Positions 45,290 through 54,311 of a stretch of 54,311 bases of DNA are shown here, piece by piece; position 1 is the first letter of the stretch, and each line of letters begins with the position of its first letter. Source of the DNA: Promethearchaeota archaeon (GTDB lineage Archaea > Asgardarchaeota > Lokiarchaeia > Sigyniarchaeales > SOKP01). The notes under the pieces are model-generated. The model was given only the letters and a program-made list of their open reading frames with translations, did not search any database and was not told the origin of the DNA. The position numbers were made by a program, and so were the translations under genes. The stretch is from positions 1-54,311 of the forward strand of contig SHMU01000004.1 in the NCBI GenBank assembly GCA_008080765.1. The letters are read 5' to 3'.

Positions 45290-46666
45290 GTGAAAAACCT
45301 CAAACCTTTTTTTAATCCAAGCTCTATTGTCATCGTGGGTGTATCTCGTGAAGAATTAACATTTAGTTATACTGTTTTAAAAAATTTATTAGAAATTTTT
45401 TATCGCGGTGATATCTTCATAGTAAATCCTAATGCTGAAGAGATTCTTGGCATAAAATCATATCACTTGCTTGAAGAGCTACCAATCGTTCCGGAGTTAG
45501 CCGTGATCGTGCTCGGAAAGCAAATAGAAAACATTTTTCAGCAACTCGCGGACTTTGGAATCAAGTATATTGTAATAGAATCAGAAATTAAGGTAGATTC
45601 CGAATATCAATTAGCTTCTCGAGATGCAAGTATGTCCATAATTGAGCATTTAAATGATATTTCTGAAAAATATGAGGTAATGTATATGGGTCCATCGATG
45701 ATCGGATGCATTAATTTTATTGATAACTTTACTACCTCCATTATCCCCGTTCGGCAACATATTATGAAGCAAAATAGAAATGTAAAATGGGGAGCAAGTT
45801 ATATAGCTCAGTCAGGAGGGCTTGCAGGAGGGCTAGGATGGTGGGCTCCTGGCCAAAATGTTCCCATTTCAAAAGTTGTTCATTTAGGGCATGGATTTAA
45901 TATCAAAGAATCAGATGTACTGCATTATTTTCGAGAAGACACAGAAACAAAAGTAATCTTACTTTTCTTACGAGAAATCTCTGACGATCTAATAAACTCA
46001 GTAAATGCATGTGCTCCTATTAAACCCGTCTTATTCTTTTACGTAGGTAAAAATAGTGAACGAGAAAAAAAACTTAAGGAAGTAGGGGGGCTTGGCGTTG
46101 AAAATTATATTGAACTTTTCGACTTTGCAAAAATCTTTCTTTGGTGTCCCGCACCTAAAGGTCCAAATCTTGGCATTATAGGACCTTCTTCGGGAGCCAT
46201 TCATATCATTGCAAAGGAGATGCGCAAGCAAGATCTTTCATTGGCAAAAATAGATAATAAGCACCGGAATATCATTTTAGATAAAGTAGGGGGGTCTACA
46301 TGCATTACCGGCAATCCCGTTGATTATTGGCCTCCTGATAAATTTATTGGTACTAAAATATGTGGGATTTATAATGTATCATCAAAAACTCTATTAAAGG
46401 ATAATTCCGTAAATGGACTAATCTTAGCGCTGGAATTTTTCATTGAGATTGAGTTTGATTTTAGCATCTTTAAAAATATTAAAGAATTACATCCAGACAA
46501 ACCTATAATTGCTACATTAATACAAGCGGAAAGCGAGGGGGCAAAGCGAGTAATAGAAACTGCAACAGAGTTAAAAATTCCTGTGTTTGAAAATGAAGTG
46601 GAGAGGGCTGTTCGGGGATATCGCCTCCTTTACGATTATTATTCTAAAATAGCGAAGAGAAAATAA
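45290..46666 (+). CDS. ADP-forming acyl-CoA synthetase alpha-like protein lacking the catalytic His loop
   Basis: About 458 aa from GTG at 45290; TTG at 45266 is possible. The N-terminal CoA-binding Rossmann domain opens with PFFNPSSIVIVGVSR. Two succinyl-CoA-ligase-like domains follow (IAQSGGLAGGLGWWA; then LGIIGPSSGAIHIIAKE and GNPVDYWPPD). Active enzymes make acyl-CoA with ATP or ADP through a phosphohistidine in a loop read as xxSHTGxLAG. Here that place reads YVGKNSEREKKLKEVGG, without histidine. The ATP-grasp beta subunit is also absent nearby. I infer a CoA-binding, probably non-catalytic relative or one with changed chemistry. Confidence 0.75.
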   Translation: MKNLKPFFNPSSIVIVGVSREELTFSYTVLKNLLEIFYRGDIFIVNPNAEEILGIKSYHLLEELPIVPELAVIVLGKQIENIFQQLADFGIKYIVIESEIKVDSEYQLASRDASMSIIEHLNDISEKYEVMYMGPSMIGCINFIDNFTTSIIPVRQHIMKQNRNVKWGASYIAQSGGLAGGLGWWAPGQNVPISKVVHLGHGFNIKESDVLHYFREDTETKVILLFLREISDDLINSVNACAPIKPVLFFYVGKNSEREKKLKEVGGLGVENYIELFDFAKIFLWCPAPKGPNLGIIGPSSGAIHIIAKEMRKQDLSLAKIDNKHRNIILDKVGGSTCITGNPVDYWPPDKFIGTKICGIYNVSSKTLLKDNSVNGLILALEFFIEIEFDFSIFKNIKELHPDKPIIATLIQAESEGAKRVIETATELKIPVFENEVERAVRGYRLLYDYYSKIAKRK

Positions 46667-46831
46667 ATCTCTGAAATCTTCAAATTAATAGATAATTTGA
46701 TAAATATCATAAGAGAATTAAGAAAATAAAAGTATTTTAAAGCGAATAAAATAAAAATATTATAAAGCAAATAAATATAGATTTAATAGAACTATTTCAT
46801 ACAGTTCAGAAAAGAGTTGTTTTATTAAATT

Positions 46832-48115
46832 CTAAAAAATGTCCTTTAATTCATCAGGGATTTCTTGGTCTTTATCCATTAAGGAAAGAGCATAAACCTT
46901 TTCTCCGCAATCACATGGAACACCTTCGAACATATAAAACTTAAATTGTCCCTTCCAATTGGCTATAAAGATGGTTTTAATTTCTACCATTTCGCCACAT
47001 TTGCAATAGATAGCTTTTTCTGAACTATAATCAGAGAAAATTGATTTTATATCTTGAGTAGTCCTCTTGAATTCGCATTCATTTAGTACTTCATTTATTT
47101 TTTCAGCCAGATTTTCTTTTAAGGCGGGTACATAATTCTCGATTTTGCCGTCCTTTATCTCAGCATTTTCTAGTATTACAAAATTCTTTTCCACTTCTGA
47201 GACTGTATCTAATACCTCTTGCTGATTAATATACTGATGAGCGAGTTGGTCTGGAATGGGAAAAGGTTCTACACCTGCAGGATAGTCAAAGCGTACGGTA
47301 TGTATGATAGCACCCTTATTGACTTGTTGATTGAGCACTTTGATCGAATCATAATCATTGCTACTGAGGACAAATTTTATTAACTCTAAGGGAACTTTGA
47401 GATCAATAAGTCTAGATCGGACACTTCGCAGAGTATCATTCACAAATCCTTTCAGAATCATGATGTTTTCTCGATTCTGAGTGTAAATATCCATTTTATT
47501 TTCTTCTTTAAAATTATACCATTTTTTAGCGAGATAATTCCTGATAAGAGTAGGAACCATGCAGAACACGCATAATACAGGAAGTAAATAAAGAAAATCT
47601 ATATTAATACCAAAATAAGGTAAAAGCGTAAAGATAATAACGACTGCAAACATTGGTGCCGAGATAATTAAACTCCAATTGCGCATTTTTTTATTAATAG
47701 ACTTTTTAAAACCCTTTTGTGCGGCGATCTCTTCTGTATTTTCTCTAATCTGATCAATGGTTTGGCTGATCTGTTTTCCTGTAAATTGCTGCTTGATTAA
47801 TTTATCCTCTTCAATCTCCTCACCCAAACCTATTATTATTTGTTCAATTTGAGTTTTATATTTTTCAAGGTCTTTTTCTCGATAAATGAAATCAATTGGC
47901 TCTTCCGAGAAATAATCTAAAAAGCGGGCAATAAATAATTTCTGCTCGATGTTTTCTAAGGTACCCGGCTCTAATCCTAAGGTTTCTTGTAAAATCTGTG
48001 CTTGTGATTTTTTTTCAGGTTTTTTAGATTTCTTTTTATCTTCTTTTTCTGACGCTATGTCTTCTTTTGATTTAAGTTGTTCTTCAGCTTCTCTCTTATT
48101 ATCGTTATTGTTCAT
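46832..48115 (-). CDS. Membrane protein with coiled coil and CxC/CDCG zinc-like ends, unknown
   Basis: About 427 aa from ATG at 48115; TTG at 48139 would add eight residues. A highly charged Lys/Glu N-terminus (1-45) and a helical region precede two membrane helices (about 146-170 and 174-192). The C-terminal half is cytosolic and ends with YCKCGEMVEI and PCDCGEKVYAL, a likely zinc ribbon. No family is recognised. A perfect hairpin ACTACG-TTT-CGTAGT (48207-48221) lies in the divergent intergenic region upstream. Confidence 0.6.
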   Translation of the reverse strand: MNNNDNKREAEEQLKSKEDIASEKEDKKKSKKPEKKSQAQILQETLGLEPGTLENIEQKLFIARFLDYFSEEPIDFIYREKDLEKYKTQIEQIIIGLGEEIEEDKLIKQQFTGKQISQTIDQIRENTEEIAAQKGFKKSINKKMRNWSLIISAPMFAVVIIFTLLPYFGINIDFLYLLPVLCVFCMVPTLIRNYLAKKWYNFKEENKMDIYTQNRENIMILKGFVNDTLRSVRSRLIDLKVPLELIKFVLSSNDYDSIKVLNQQVNKGAIIHTVRFDYPAGVEPFPIPDQLAHQYINQQEVLDTVSEVEKNFVILENAEIKDGKIENYVPALKENLAEKINEVLNECEFKRTTQDIKSIFSDYSSEKAIYCKCGEMVEIKTIFIANWKGQFKFYMFEGVPCDCGEKVYALSLMDKDQEIPDELKDIF

Positions 48116-48350
48116 TTTATTGTGTTTTTTTCTGATCAAAATTTTATTTAATTATGTAATATAGCTTCTTGTTTTTAATTAACTTTATTTTTATAGTTCT
48201 CCATAAACTACGTTTCGTAGTGATTATTTTGGAATCTATATTTAAAATCGTTAAAATTTTTTAAGAATTGAAGGTTTGCTGTTACAACAATCTTTTAAAA
48301 TTAATTCATTATACATTGAAAAGCTAATTAGTAGTAATGAGTGATCTAAG

Positions 48351-49811
48351 GTGTGGTTTCATTCAAAAGAAAAGGAAAATGTGGATTTAGCTAGAAAATA
48401 TGAGGTGCTTTGTGGTATAGAAGAGGAGTTTCTTATTCTTGATAGAGATGGCACTCTTATTGAGGCGGCAGATAATTTAATGGTGAAGGCGGCACAATTG
48501 CTCGAAGATAATAGTGATTTGCTTGACTCATTGCGTTTACGGATCCGGTCCTTGGATGCAGAGCCTAATCCCGCCCAAATTGAATATGTTACACTCCCTC
48601 TAAAACCTTCTCAGTTAGAAGATGCGGTAAAAGCGGGAAGAAAATTATTAATTGATGCTGGTAAGAAATTAGATGTAAAAATATTTACACAAAGTCTTCA
48701 TCCCGTTCAATCGGATCCCCATCCTATTGTAGGCACCCATATTAATGTGTCTGTTCAGAAAAAAGAAAATTTAATGAAGTCTGAAGAATTAAAAGCGGTA
48801 CATAATTATCTGTGGAATATGTTGCCCGAGATCATCTCTCTTTCTGCCAATTCTCCCATCTACCAAGGAAAAAAAAATAATATTGCGACAAACAGATGTG
48901 CAAATAGCACAGTTCTGAAACCCAATGGATTTGCTCAAATTCAAATACCCGAAGAAAAACCTGCCTTAGTTCCTATGCAATATTACGGCAGAATGCGATA
49001 TCAGCTAAAAATAGGGTCTGGAGAGGATGAATTTTCCAAAAAGGTTATTACAAACAAGAGAGGAGAAAGACTAGTGGACTTGACCCCAAGAGGTCCCTTT
49101 ACTAATATCCAAGATGATAAAGACGAATCACCATCCAGAAATCGTGTTGAGATTAGAGTGATTGATGTACAGCATCATTTGGAAGATATATTAGATATTG
49201 CTTATTTGTGTTGTTATTCCGGATTACATGCAATAGATTTAGCAAATTCGGGTAAAATGAGAAGGGATCCGCACCATAAAGAAAATCTTGATAAAGCGAT
49301 TAGTAAAGGTGCCAATGCAAGCTTCAAAAGAGAAAATGGAGAATACATTACATTTCGAGACAGCTTAAGGCAATGGATTCAAGAAACCTCACAATATGGA
49401 GAGATATTAGGGGTCAAAATTAAAAATCTGCCGGACACCAAATTTGAAAGAAAATCCATTCAAGAAGAACTTGGAGTTGAATTTCAAACCAGAAAAATTG
49501 AAAAAATACGACAGCAAGGAAATGTATATGCGACGGTAATCTTAAATGAATCTCGTATAGTAGAAAATGATCAAGGTGAAAAATATAAAGTCACAGCTGG
49601 GCGTCCAATTCAAGGAGAATTAGCAGTTAAATACAATCTTGATTACGAGGAAGAAGATGAGTTGGTAAAATCTTTTAGAAATATTAAAATCACTAATATG
49701 CTGAACGTTCAAGGATTAAGCATCCCATTAAAGCTGGGAGATCGTGTACAGAGTGTACAATCTCGTCAGGAAAGCCTACTTGAGAGGCTATTAGGGGGTT
49801 TTGGATTTTAG
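48351..49811 (+). CDS. Glutamate-cysteine ligase-like protein (GCS2/YbdK family)
   Basis: A 486-aa carboxylate-amine ligase of the GCS2 family. The opening YEVLCGIEEEFLILDRDG carries metal-binding glutamates. Later segments PHPIVGTHINVSV, ATNRCANSTVLKPNGFAQIQ, RMRYQLKIG and RNRVEIRVID belong to the active-site barrel. These enzymes join glutamate to an amine with ATP, for example forming gamma-glutamyl-cysteine. The length exceeds the 370-400 aa of bacterial YbdK. GTG at 48351 follows GAGTGATC with 7 nt after the GTG core, a good Shine-Dalgarno site. The next gene is a class I glutamine amidotransferase, so the pair may make and break gamma-glutamyl bonds. Confidence 0.85.
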   Translation: MWFHSKEKENVDLARKYEVLCGIEEEFLILDRDGTLIEAADNLMVKAAQLLEDNSDLLDSLRLRIRSLDAEPNPAQIEYVTLPLKPSQLEDAVKAGRKLLIDAGKKLDVKIFTQSLHPVQSDPHPIVGTHINVSVQKKENLMKSEELKAVHNYLWNMLPEIISLSANSPIYQGKKNNIATNRCANSTVLKPNGFAQIQIPEEKPALVPMQYYGRMRYQLKIGSGEDEFSKKVITNKRGERLVDLTPRGPFTNIQDDKDESPSRNRVEIRVIDVQHHLEDILDIAYLCCYSGLHAIDLANSGKMRRDPHHKENLDKAISKGANASFKRENGEYITFRDSLRQWIQETSQYGEILGVKIKNLPDTKFERKSIQEELGVEFQTRKIEKIRQQGNVYATVILNESRIVENDQGEKYKVTAGRPIQGELAVKYNLDYEEEDELVKSFRNIKITNMLNVQGLSIPLKLGDRVQSVQSRQESLLERLLGGFGF

Positions 49812-49959
49812 AATAAGTAAAAATAATTCATTTATAATCTATAATCCTTAAAATTTATTATTTAGCATCATTACTCTCTGTTAAATGAGAAAAAGGGTTT
49901 TTTGATAACATCAATTATAAAATATATCAAAACATTTGTATAATGACAAATTGATAATA

Positions 49960-50733
49960 ATGCCTCTTTTCAAAACGAAAATTTTTTCTAGCATACGACG
50001 AGCTTTTAATAAATTGAAAATTAAAATACGATTAGCCTTTAAAAAGACTCATATTATTTATATTATCAATAATTATCCTTCAAAAGCTAAATCGGAACGA
50101 ATAATTAGATTAGAAAATATTATTCGGATTAATTTTCCGGAAATTAAAGTTAAAACGATTCATTTCTCGGAAATTAACTATTATAATCTCCACAAAAGTA
50201 AGGGGTTGATTTTAACAGGGTCTAGTCTTAATGTATCTTCTTTTTATAAAAACAGGGAAATGGAGCACTTATTTAGGAATGAAATTCGGCTAATAAAAGA
50301 AACCTATAAAAATCCCATCCTAGCAATTTGCTTTGGACACCAATTAGCTGCTCATGCATTCAATTCAAAAGTAAAAAGAATGGCATATAGAGTAGTAAGT
50401 AATGATATTATTTCGTTAGATGTAAGGTTTCCCGATAAACTCATTCCTCATAGCACTGTTTTGGTCAATCTCAATCATAAAGATTATGTAGATCCCTATG
50501 ATTTCGAGCTACGAAAACATTTTCGAATCATTGGGACATTGTCATTAGATGTATATGATACAGTTCAATACATGCGGCATAAAAGAAAACCTATTTTTGC
50601 AGTACAATTTCATCCCGAAAACCACATCGGCAATTATCACTATCCTCCTCATATCAGTGATGAAGTAATTGATAAAGCAAAATTGGATGGAGAAAAAATT
50701 ATCAATGGTTTTGTTAGATTATGTATCATATAA
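49960..50733 (+). CDS. Class I glutamine amidotransferase-like protein
   Basis: About 257 aa from ATG at 49960; an upstream TTG at 49936 is less likely. The domain has the oxyanion strand GLILTGSSLN, the nucleophile elbow AICFGHQLAA with the catalytic cysteine, and the late motif FAVQFHPENH supplying His and Glu. It is a stand-alone domain, similar to the GuaA amidotransferase half or to gamma-glutamyl hydrolases such as PuuD. The N-terminus is basic (KIFSSIRRAFNKLKIKIR), which is unusual. It follows the GCS2 gene by about 150 bp on the same strand, which suggests a gamma-glutamyl substrate. Confidence 0.82.
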   Translation: MPLFKTKIFSSIRRAFNKLKIKIRLAFKKTHIIYIINNYPSKAKSERIIRLENIIRINFPEIKVKTIHFSEINYYNLHKSKGLILTGSSLNVSSFYKNREMEHLFRNEIRLIKETYKNPILAICFGHQLAAHAFNSKVKRMAYRVVSNDIISLDVRFPDKLIPHSTVLVNLNHKDYVDPYDFELRKHFRIIGTLSLDVYDTVQYMRHKRKPIFAVQFHPENHIGNYHYPPHISDEVIDKAKLDGEKIINGFVRLCII

Positions 50734-50955
50734 TTAGAATAGGTATAGAACCTCTATTTTTTCCATCTTAGAATTATGGGGTAGTGATGTTTATAAGCAT
50801 CTCATAAAGGATAACCATAACTGCCAAATAAGATTTAATTCTTATGTCAAATATATCAATATAATACCATAATTTTAAATATGAAATTAGTTCAATTTTT
50901 TCTTAATCATTTACTTATCTCATTTGCTCAATAAGAGATTTATAGGAGTTGGATA

Positions 50956-51471
50956 ATGCCCTTAAAAAACACATACAAGGTAATAGTTAGCGGAGATGGA
51001 GGAGTGGGCAAGACCACTCTCATTAATCAACTGGTTAATAAAAATCAGGAGGTCAAAATGACTCCGGGACTTAATTTAGAAAATTTAGAACTAAAATTGG
51101 AAAATGATATTAAGGTGGATTTAATTCTTTGGGACCTGGGGGGGCAGCCCCAATTCAGAGATTTTCAAGATAGATTTTACGGAGATGCAATAATTGTTTT
51201 ATTGGTTTTTGATTTGACTCGATATACTTCATTTCAAAATATTGAAAATGAATGGATTCCGATGATTTTAAAAGATAAAGATTTACATGATTGTGCAAAG
51301 ATTCTTATCGGTAATAAAGTAGATTTAGAACAAAAAATAAAGGAAGAATACATACAAACCTTCAAAAAGAAGCACAATCTCCCTTACCTCACAACTTCTG
51401 CCAAGGAGGCAATAAATATAGATCATTTAAAAAATCTTCTCTGTAAAATGATAAGTTCTTGCAAAGAATGA
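50956..51471 (+). CDS. Small GTPase of the Ras/Rab/Arf superfamily
   Basis: A 171-aa protein. G1 is GDGGVGKT (13-20), G2 probably Thr36 in MTPGLN, G3 DLGGQ (60-64), G4 NKVD (120-123) and G5 TSAK (147-150). All nucleotide-binding motifs are intact, including the switch II glutamine. There is no CaaX-type lipid site; the C-terminus is ISSCKE. Expanded families of such GTPases are a hallmark of Asgard archaea. GGAG lies 7 nt before ATG. The adjacent convergent gene encodes a CxC/HKDH protein of unknown function. Confidence 0.95.
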   Translation: MPLKNTYKVIVSGDGGVGKTTLINQLVNKNQEVKMTPGLNLENLELKLENDIKVDLILWDLGGQPQFRDFQDRFYGDAIIVLLVFDLTRYTSFQNIENEWIPMILKDKDLHDCAKILIGNKVDLEQKIKEEYIQTFKKKHNLPYLTTSAKEAINIDHLKNLLCKMISSCKE

Positions 51472-51509
51472 ATATTGAGAAAAAAGTAGATAGTTAAAAC
51501 GTAAATGGT

Positions 51510-52181
51510 TCAAGATTCTTGTAAACTGAGAAATACTGTACTTCCACTCATAACATATTCTAAAACAATATTTATGTTTCTATCTGCATGGTTTGAAATG
51601 GCATCAAGAATTCCTTGTGCAATACCTACCATAAATTGTGGTGAAATCGATTCTCGAATAACAATGGTTTTTTCTTCGGAGTCTATATTTTCTATCTTCA
51701 CGAGGTTTTTGTAAATTGGTCCTATTTCATTTTTTAGGACTAAAAGAGGATCCACTTTAAACGTAGCGCCCAACTTAATTATCGGTTCCCTTTTCTTATT
51801 CCAAAGATAAGTTCCAATGTATCTTCCTGCAAGAAATAAGCTTTCGGGTTCCTTTATTTCTGTTATTAAAATCGAAAGGAATGAAAAAAACTCTTTAGAA
51901 GGATCTCGTCGTTCTTTTATCGCTTCTACTTTTTTGTGTAATTGATCTTCGTTAAGAGAGGGATTTACAATGAGAGAAGATTCATCATCTTTTACTAATA
52001 CAATTCTTTCTACACTCCTCACCGCATAATTCTTGTCAACATAGACCGTTATAAAATGATCTTTATGAGAGATAAGAGTGGGAACGACGCTTAATTTATC
52101 AAGTTCCTCTTCAAAACTTTTAGATTCAATATCATAGGAAATTTTCTCTCCACATGTACATTTAAAAGTGATTGTTGGCAT
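51510..52181 (-). CDS. Protein with N-terminal zinc-ribbon-like domain, unknown
   Basis: A 223-aa protein. The N-terminus starts FKCTCGEKI and continues to LISHKDHFITVYVDKNYAVRSVE, a pattern shared with the 44191-45105 protein. The C-terminal half (about 90-223) is alpha/beta and ends VLEYVMSGSTVFLSL. I recognise no family. It is convergent with the small GTPase gene, 38 bp away. That proximity could point to a GTPase partner, but this is a guess. Confidence 0.6.
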   Translation of the reverse strand: MPTITFKCTCGEKISYDIESKSFEEELDKLSVVPTLISHKDHFITVYVDKNYAVRSVERIVLVKDDESSLIVNPSLNEDQLHKKVEAIKERRDPSKEFFSFLSILITEIKEPESLFLAGRYIGTYLWNKKREPIIKLGATFKVDPLLVLKNEIGPIYKNLVKIENIDSEEKTIVIRESISPQFMVGIAQGILDAISNHADRNINIVLEYVMSGSTVFLSLQES

Positions 52182-52271
52182 TGAAGTCCTACTCTTTCAA
52201 TTATTAATATCCTTAATAAGTATTATTATTAATAAGAGTTTTTATTGATTTTTTTTATAAAAAAAATGAGA

Positions 52272-53528
52272 TTAAAAAAATTGGGCTATATTCAAAAACA
52301 ATAGAAATCCGGTGAGGAATATTGCCAGTGGAAAAACAAAGTAAGGGATATTAGTCTTAAATGGTCTCTCAAGAATAGGCATTTTTATTCGCAAATACAG
52401 AGCAACAATTCCCGCAGGAAGCATTGCAGAAATAAGCACAAGCCCGATACCAATAGAAGAAAAGATACTAACTATAAATCCACCGCTTACAGGAAGTAGC
52501 ACTGTCATAATTAGGCCGATAATAGATGATAATGAAATTGTTATGATAATATTATTTGTATAAATTCCATTTCTGGCTTTTTTAAATATAGTTGGAATAC
52601 TCTCATCACGAGCCATCACGCGTAATTGATGAATACAAGTTGCTAAGACCGCATAACAAGTACCTGCTGCTGAAAATGCGGCAAAGAAAGAAAGTATCTG
52701 AGAGGGAATACCAGTAGTTAGTGCTATCGCTTCAAAAGCATTGGCGTTTCCCAAATTATTTATTCCTACTATTCCTGATGCTCCAAGTGAAACTAGAACA
52801 TAGATTCCAATAATAAGTCCTAAAGATATTAAGACACCATAAGAGACTTTTACATTTCCCTTGAAATATTTGTCCTCTTTATCTACCTCTTCGGCAAAAA
52901 TTAACATAACCTCGAATCCTAACAATGACCACAGAGAAAGTTGTTGGGCTTCACGAAATCCCGAAAAATTTAACTCGTGTAAGGAGTAATTTGCAGGATT
53001 GATATTGAGTAGCATCATTATTGATACAATAACTAGAAAAACAATTTTTAGTACCACCCATCCAAAAGTTATGAAGCCCATTGCTCGAAGTGACGATATC
53101 CCCGCAAATATACCAAACACAAATAAATAAATGAGAGTAAGTAAGATTAAAAGGAGTTGTGAATTTGATTGAAATATTCCGAGAGTAAAATTCGCCGTTA
53201 AAAATGCTAACAATGCAGAAATGAACAAATATCCGATAAAATAAACGATTCCAACTGCTTTACCCCATTTTTTGTTAAAAGCACCACCTACATAAGAATA
53301 GGGACCTCCACTTTTAGGGAACATACTCACACATTCAGCATATGCTAATCCAACAGCTAAGAATAGCAGCCAACTTAAAATTACCGCCAAGATTGACATT
53401 ATACCCGCACTATTTGCCCATTGCAGAGGATCTCTCCATATACCCGAACCAATGACAGTCGTTAACCCGATTCCTATTATTCCTAAAAAGGTAATTGTAT
53501 TTTTCTTTTTAGAATTCTCTTTAGACAT
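52272..53528 (-). CDS. APC-family amino-acid permease
   Basis: A 418-aa integral membrane protein with about 12 helices. The N-terminal helix-break motif GIGLTTVIGSGIW and the following FPKSGGPYSYVGGAF are characteristic of the amino acid-polyamine-organocation family (AA_permease_2). A conserved acidic EEVDKEDKYF loop lies near the middle. It moves amino acids or polyamines across the cell membrane, usually with a proton or by exchange. The substrate cannot be read. Confidence 0.92.
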   Translation of the reverse strand: MSKENSKKKNTITFLGIIGIGLTTVIGSGIWRDPLQWANSAGIMSILAVILSWLLFLAVGLAYAECVSMFPKSGGPYSYVGGAFNKKWGKAVGIVYFIGYLFISALLAFLTANFTLGIFQSNSQLLLILLTLIYLFVFGIFAGISSLRAMGFITFGWVVLKIVFLVIVSIMMLLNINPANYSLHELNFSGFREAQQLSLWSLLGFEVMLIFAEEVDKEDKYFKGNVKVSYGVLISLGLIIGIYVLVSLGASGIVGINNLGNANAFEAIALTTGIPSQILSFFAAFSAAGTCYAVLATCIHQLRVMARDESIPTIFKKARNGIYTNNIIITISLSSIIGLIMTVLLPVSGGFIVSIFSSIGIGLVLISAMLPAGIVALYLRIKMPILERPFKTNIPYFVFPLAIFLTGFLLFLNIAQFF

Positions 53529-53693
53529 AGTGATTATATTGGATTCTATTCTATTTAAAATTAATTTTTAGTTTGAGAATTTAAATAATAGAGATGGATT
53601 ATTTTGCTTCTTAAAATAATGAAATATTAAAAAATCGAGGAGATTCATAAATAATTTTAAATAAAAAATTTGAAAAAAAGGGAAAAAAAAATC

Positions 53694-53921
53694 TTACACA
53701 TTAACGACGGATTTTACCTCGGGTACGAATTGCTTTATAGCACGTTCTATCCCGAATTTAAGGGTTTGCTGAGCATGCATACAACCCGCACAATGTCCTT
53801 GGAGCTGTACTTTTACAATACCATCATCCGTTATCTCAATAAGTTTAACATCCCCCCCGTCCATCTGTAATTGGGGACGTATCTTATCGATTACTTCCTT
53901 TACTTTCTCTTTATCAACCAT
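53694..53921 (-). CDS. NifU C-terminal-like Fe-S cluster protein
   Basis: A 75-aa stand-alone NifU C-terminal domain. DGGDVKLIEI at 21-30 and the cluster-binding C-x-x-C at 44-47 (HCAGCMHAQQTL) are both intact. Such proteins carry or assemble Fe-S clusters for transfer to client enzymes. A client in this window might be the radical SAM protein, but no linkage is visible. The gene is monocistronic. Confidence 0.93.
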   Translation of the reverse strand: MVDKEKVKEVIDKIRPQLQMDGGDVKLIEITDDGIVKVQLQGHCAGCMHAQQTLKFGIERAIKQFVPEVKSVVNV

Positions 53922-54311
53922 TTTCAGTCAACTTTTCAAGTTTATTATTTTAATATAGCAATTCTTTTCTTTAATTTGTTTGTTTTATAAGATATGGAAT
54001 TATCATTCAAAATCTAATTATTTTTAGGAAATCTGATGAATTAATTAATAAAAAATAAATTCAACAAAAAATAAATTATAAGTATTATTGAATGGTTTCT
54101 GAATGCTTGTATCAATTTTTTTGGAGTATATGGACCGATATTAATATGAGAAATCATCTAAGTCTTTTGTAAATATTATACATTTTTATATACCTTTTTT
54201 TCTCCAAAATATCTAATATCTTAGCTCTATTTTTTGGGGTATCAACGACAAAAAATCACTAGTAAACAAAAACAAAAAAATCTTTTGCTTCGCCTCCAGT
54301 TATGAATCGCC
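53922..54311. other. Right-end intergenic region
   Basis: About 390 bp, very AT-rich, with short T runs and no credible gene on either strand. The last 25 bases are slightly richer in G and C and may belong to a gene that continues outside the window. Confidence 0.5.

Overview
The window looks like a chromosomal piece of an Asgard archaeon, most likely Lokiarchaeia-like; I put this at about 85 %. The DNA is AT-rich. Shine-Dalgarno sites of the GGTG/GAGG type and TATA boxes are visible. There is an archaeal/eukaryal-type ribosomal protein uL16 (L10e), a Ras/Arf-like small GTPase, a leucine-rich-repeat protein, a giant surface protein ending in an archaeal CTERM-like anchor, and bacterial-type DnaK/DnaJ/GrpE, as many mesophilic archaea have acquired. 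I found no tRNA, rRNA or CRISPR array.

Layout. 1-600: the end of an IS605/TnpB-type element abutting a THEP1-like NTPase whose 3' end it seems to have replaced. 644-6180: an alpha/beta hydrolase, a 12-bp minisatellite, and the chaperone locus dnaJ-dnaK with divergent grpE. 6255-11723: a membrane-anchored Nudix fusion, an ABC exporter pair, a small Zn protein, a Cys-rich Rossmann protein and a membrane protein. 11981-16286: three accessory genes (Zn-finger-like, a 742-aa orphan, an LRR protein). 16267-20773: meaB, mcmA2 and mcmA1 (B12-dependent methylmalonyl-CoA mutase) and a radical SAM protein. 20774-21293: intergenic, with a strong candidate structured RNA. 21294-41239: the most unusual part, with two CD36/scavenger-receptor-B-like membrane proteins, a broken IS110-family element, a 2713-aa adhesin with 21 cadherin-like repeats, a tandem pair of HTH regulators and a degenerate long-chain acyl-CoA synthetase in tandem with the second CD36-like gene. 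41498-53921: mixed genes, including an UlaG-like hydrolase, uL16, an ADP-forming acyl-CoA synthetase-like protein, a GCS2 ligase with a class I glutamine amidotransferase, the small GTPase, an amino-acid permease and a NifU-like Fe-S protein.

Main points. (1) Residue-level motifs, including the whole C-terminal core of human CD36, make the 847- and 867-aa proteins convincing archaeal CD36 homologues. (2) The two CD36-like genes and the giant adhesin all face the minus strand. They share a GATCACC-type palindrome next to a TATA box, so they look like one surface regulon, and the HTH pair between them is a candidate regulator. (3) CD36-like gene 2 is followed on the same strand by an acyl-CoA-synthetase-like gene, which recalls eukaryotic fatty-acid uptake. 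(4) Three genes (uL16 and both HTH paralogues) have no ATG/GTG/TTG available. Each has ATA or ATT exactly 7 nt after a GGTG Shine-Dalgarno core. (5) An RNA candidate near 21 kb has three stems whose G-U pairs all point to the plus strand.
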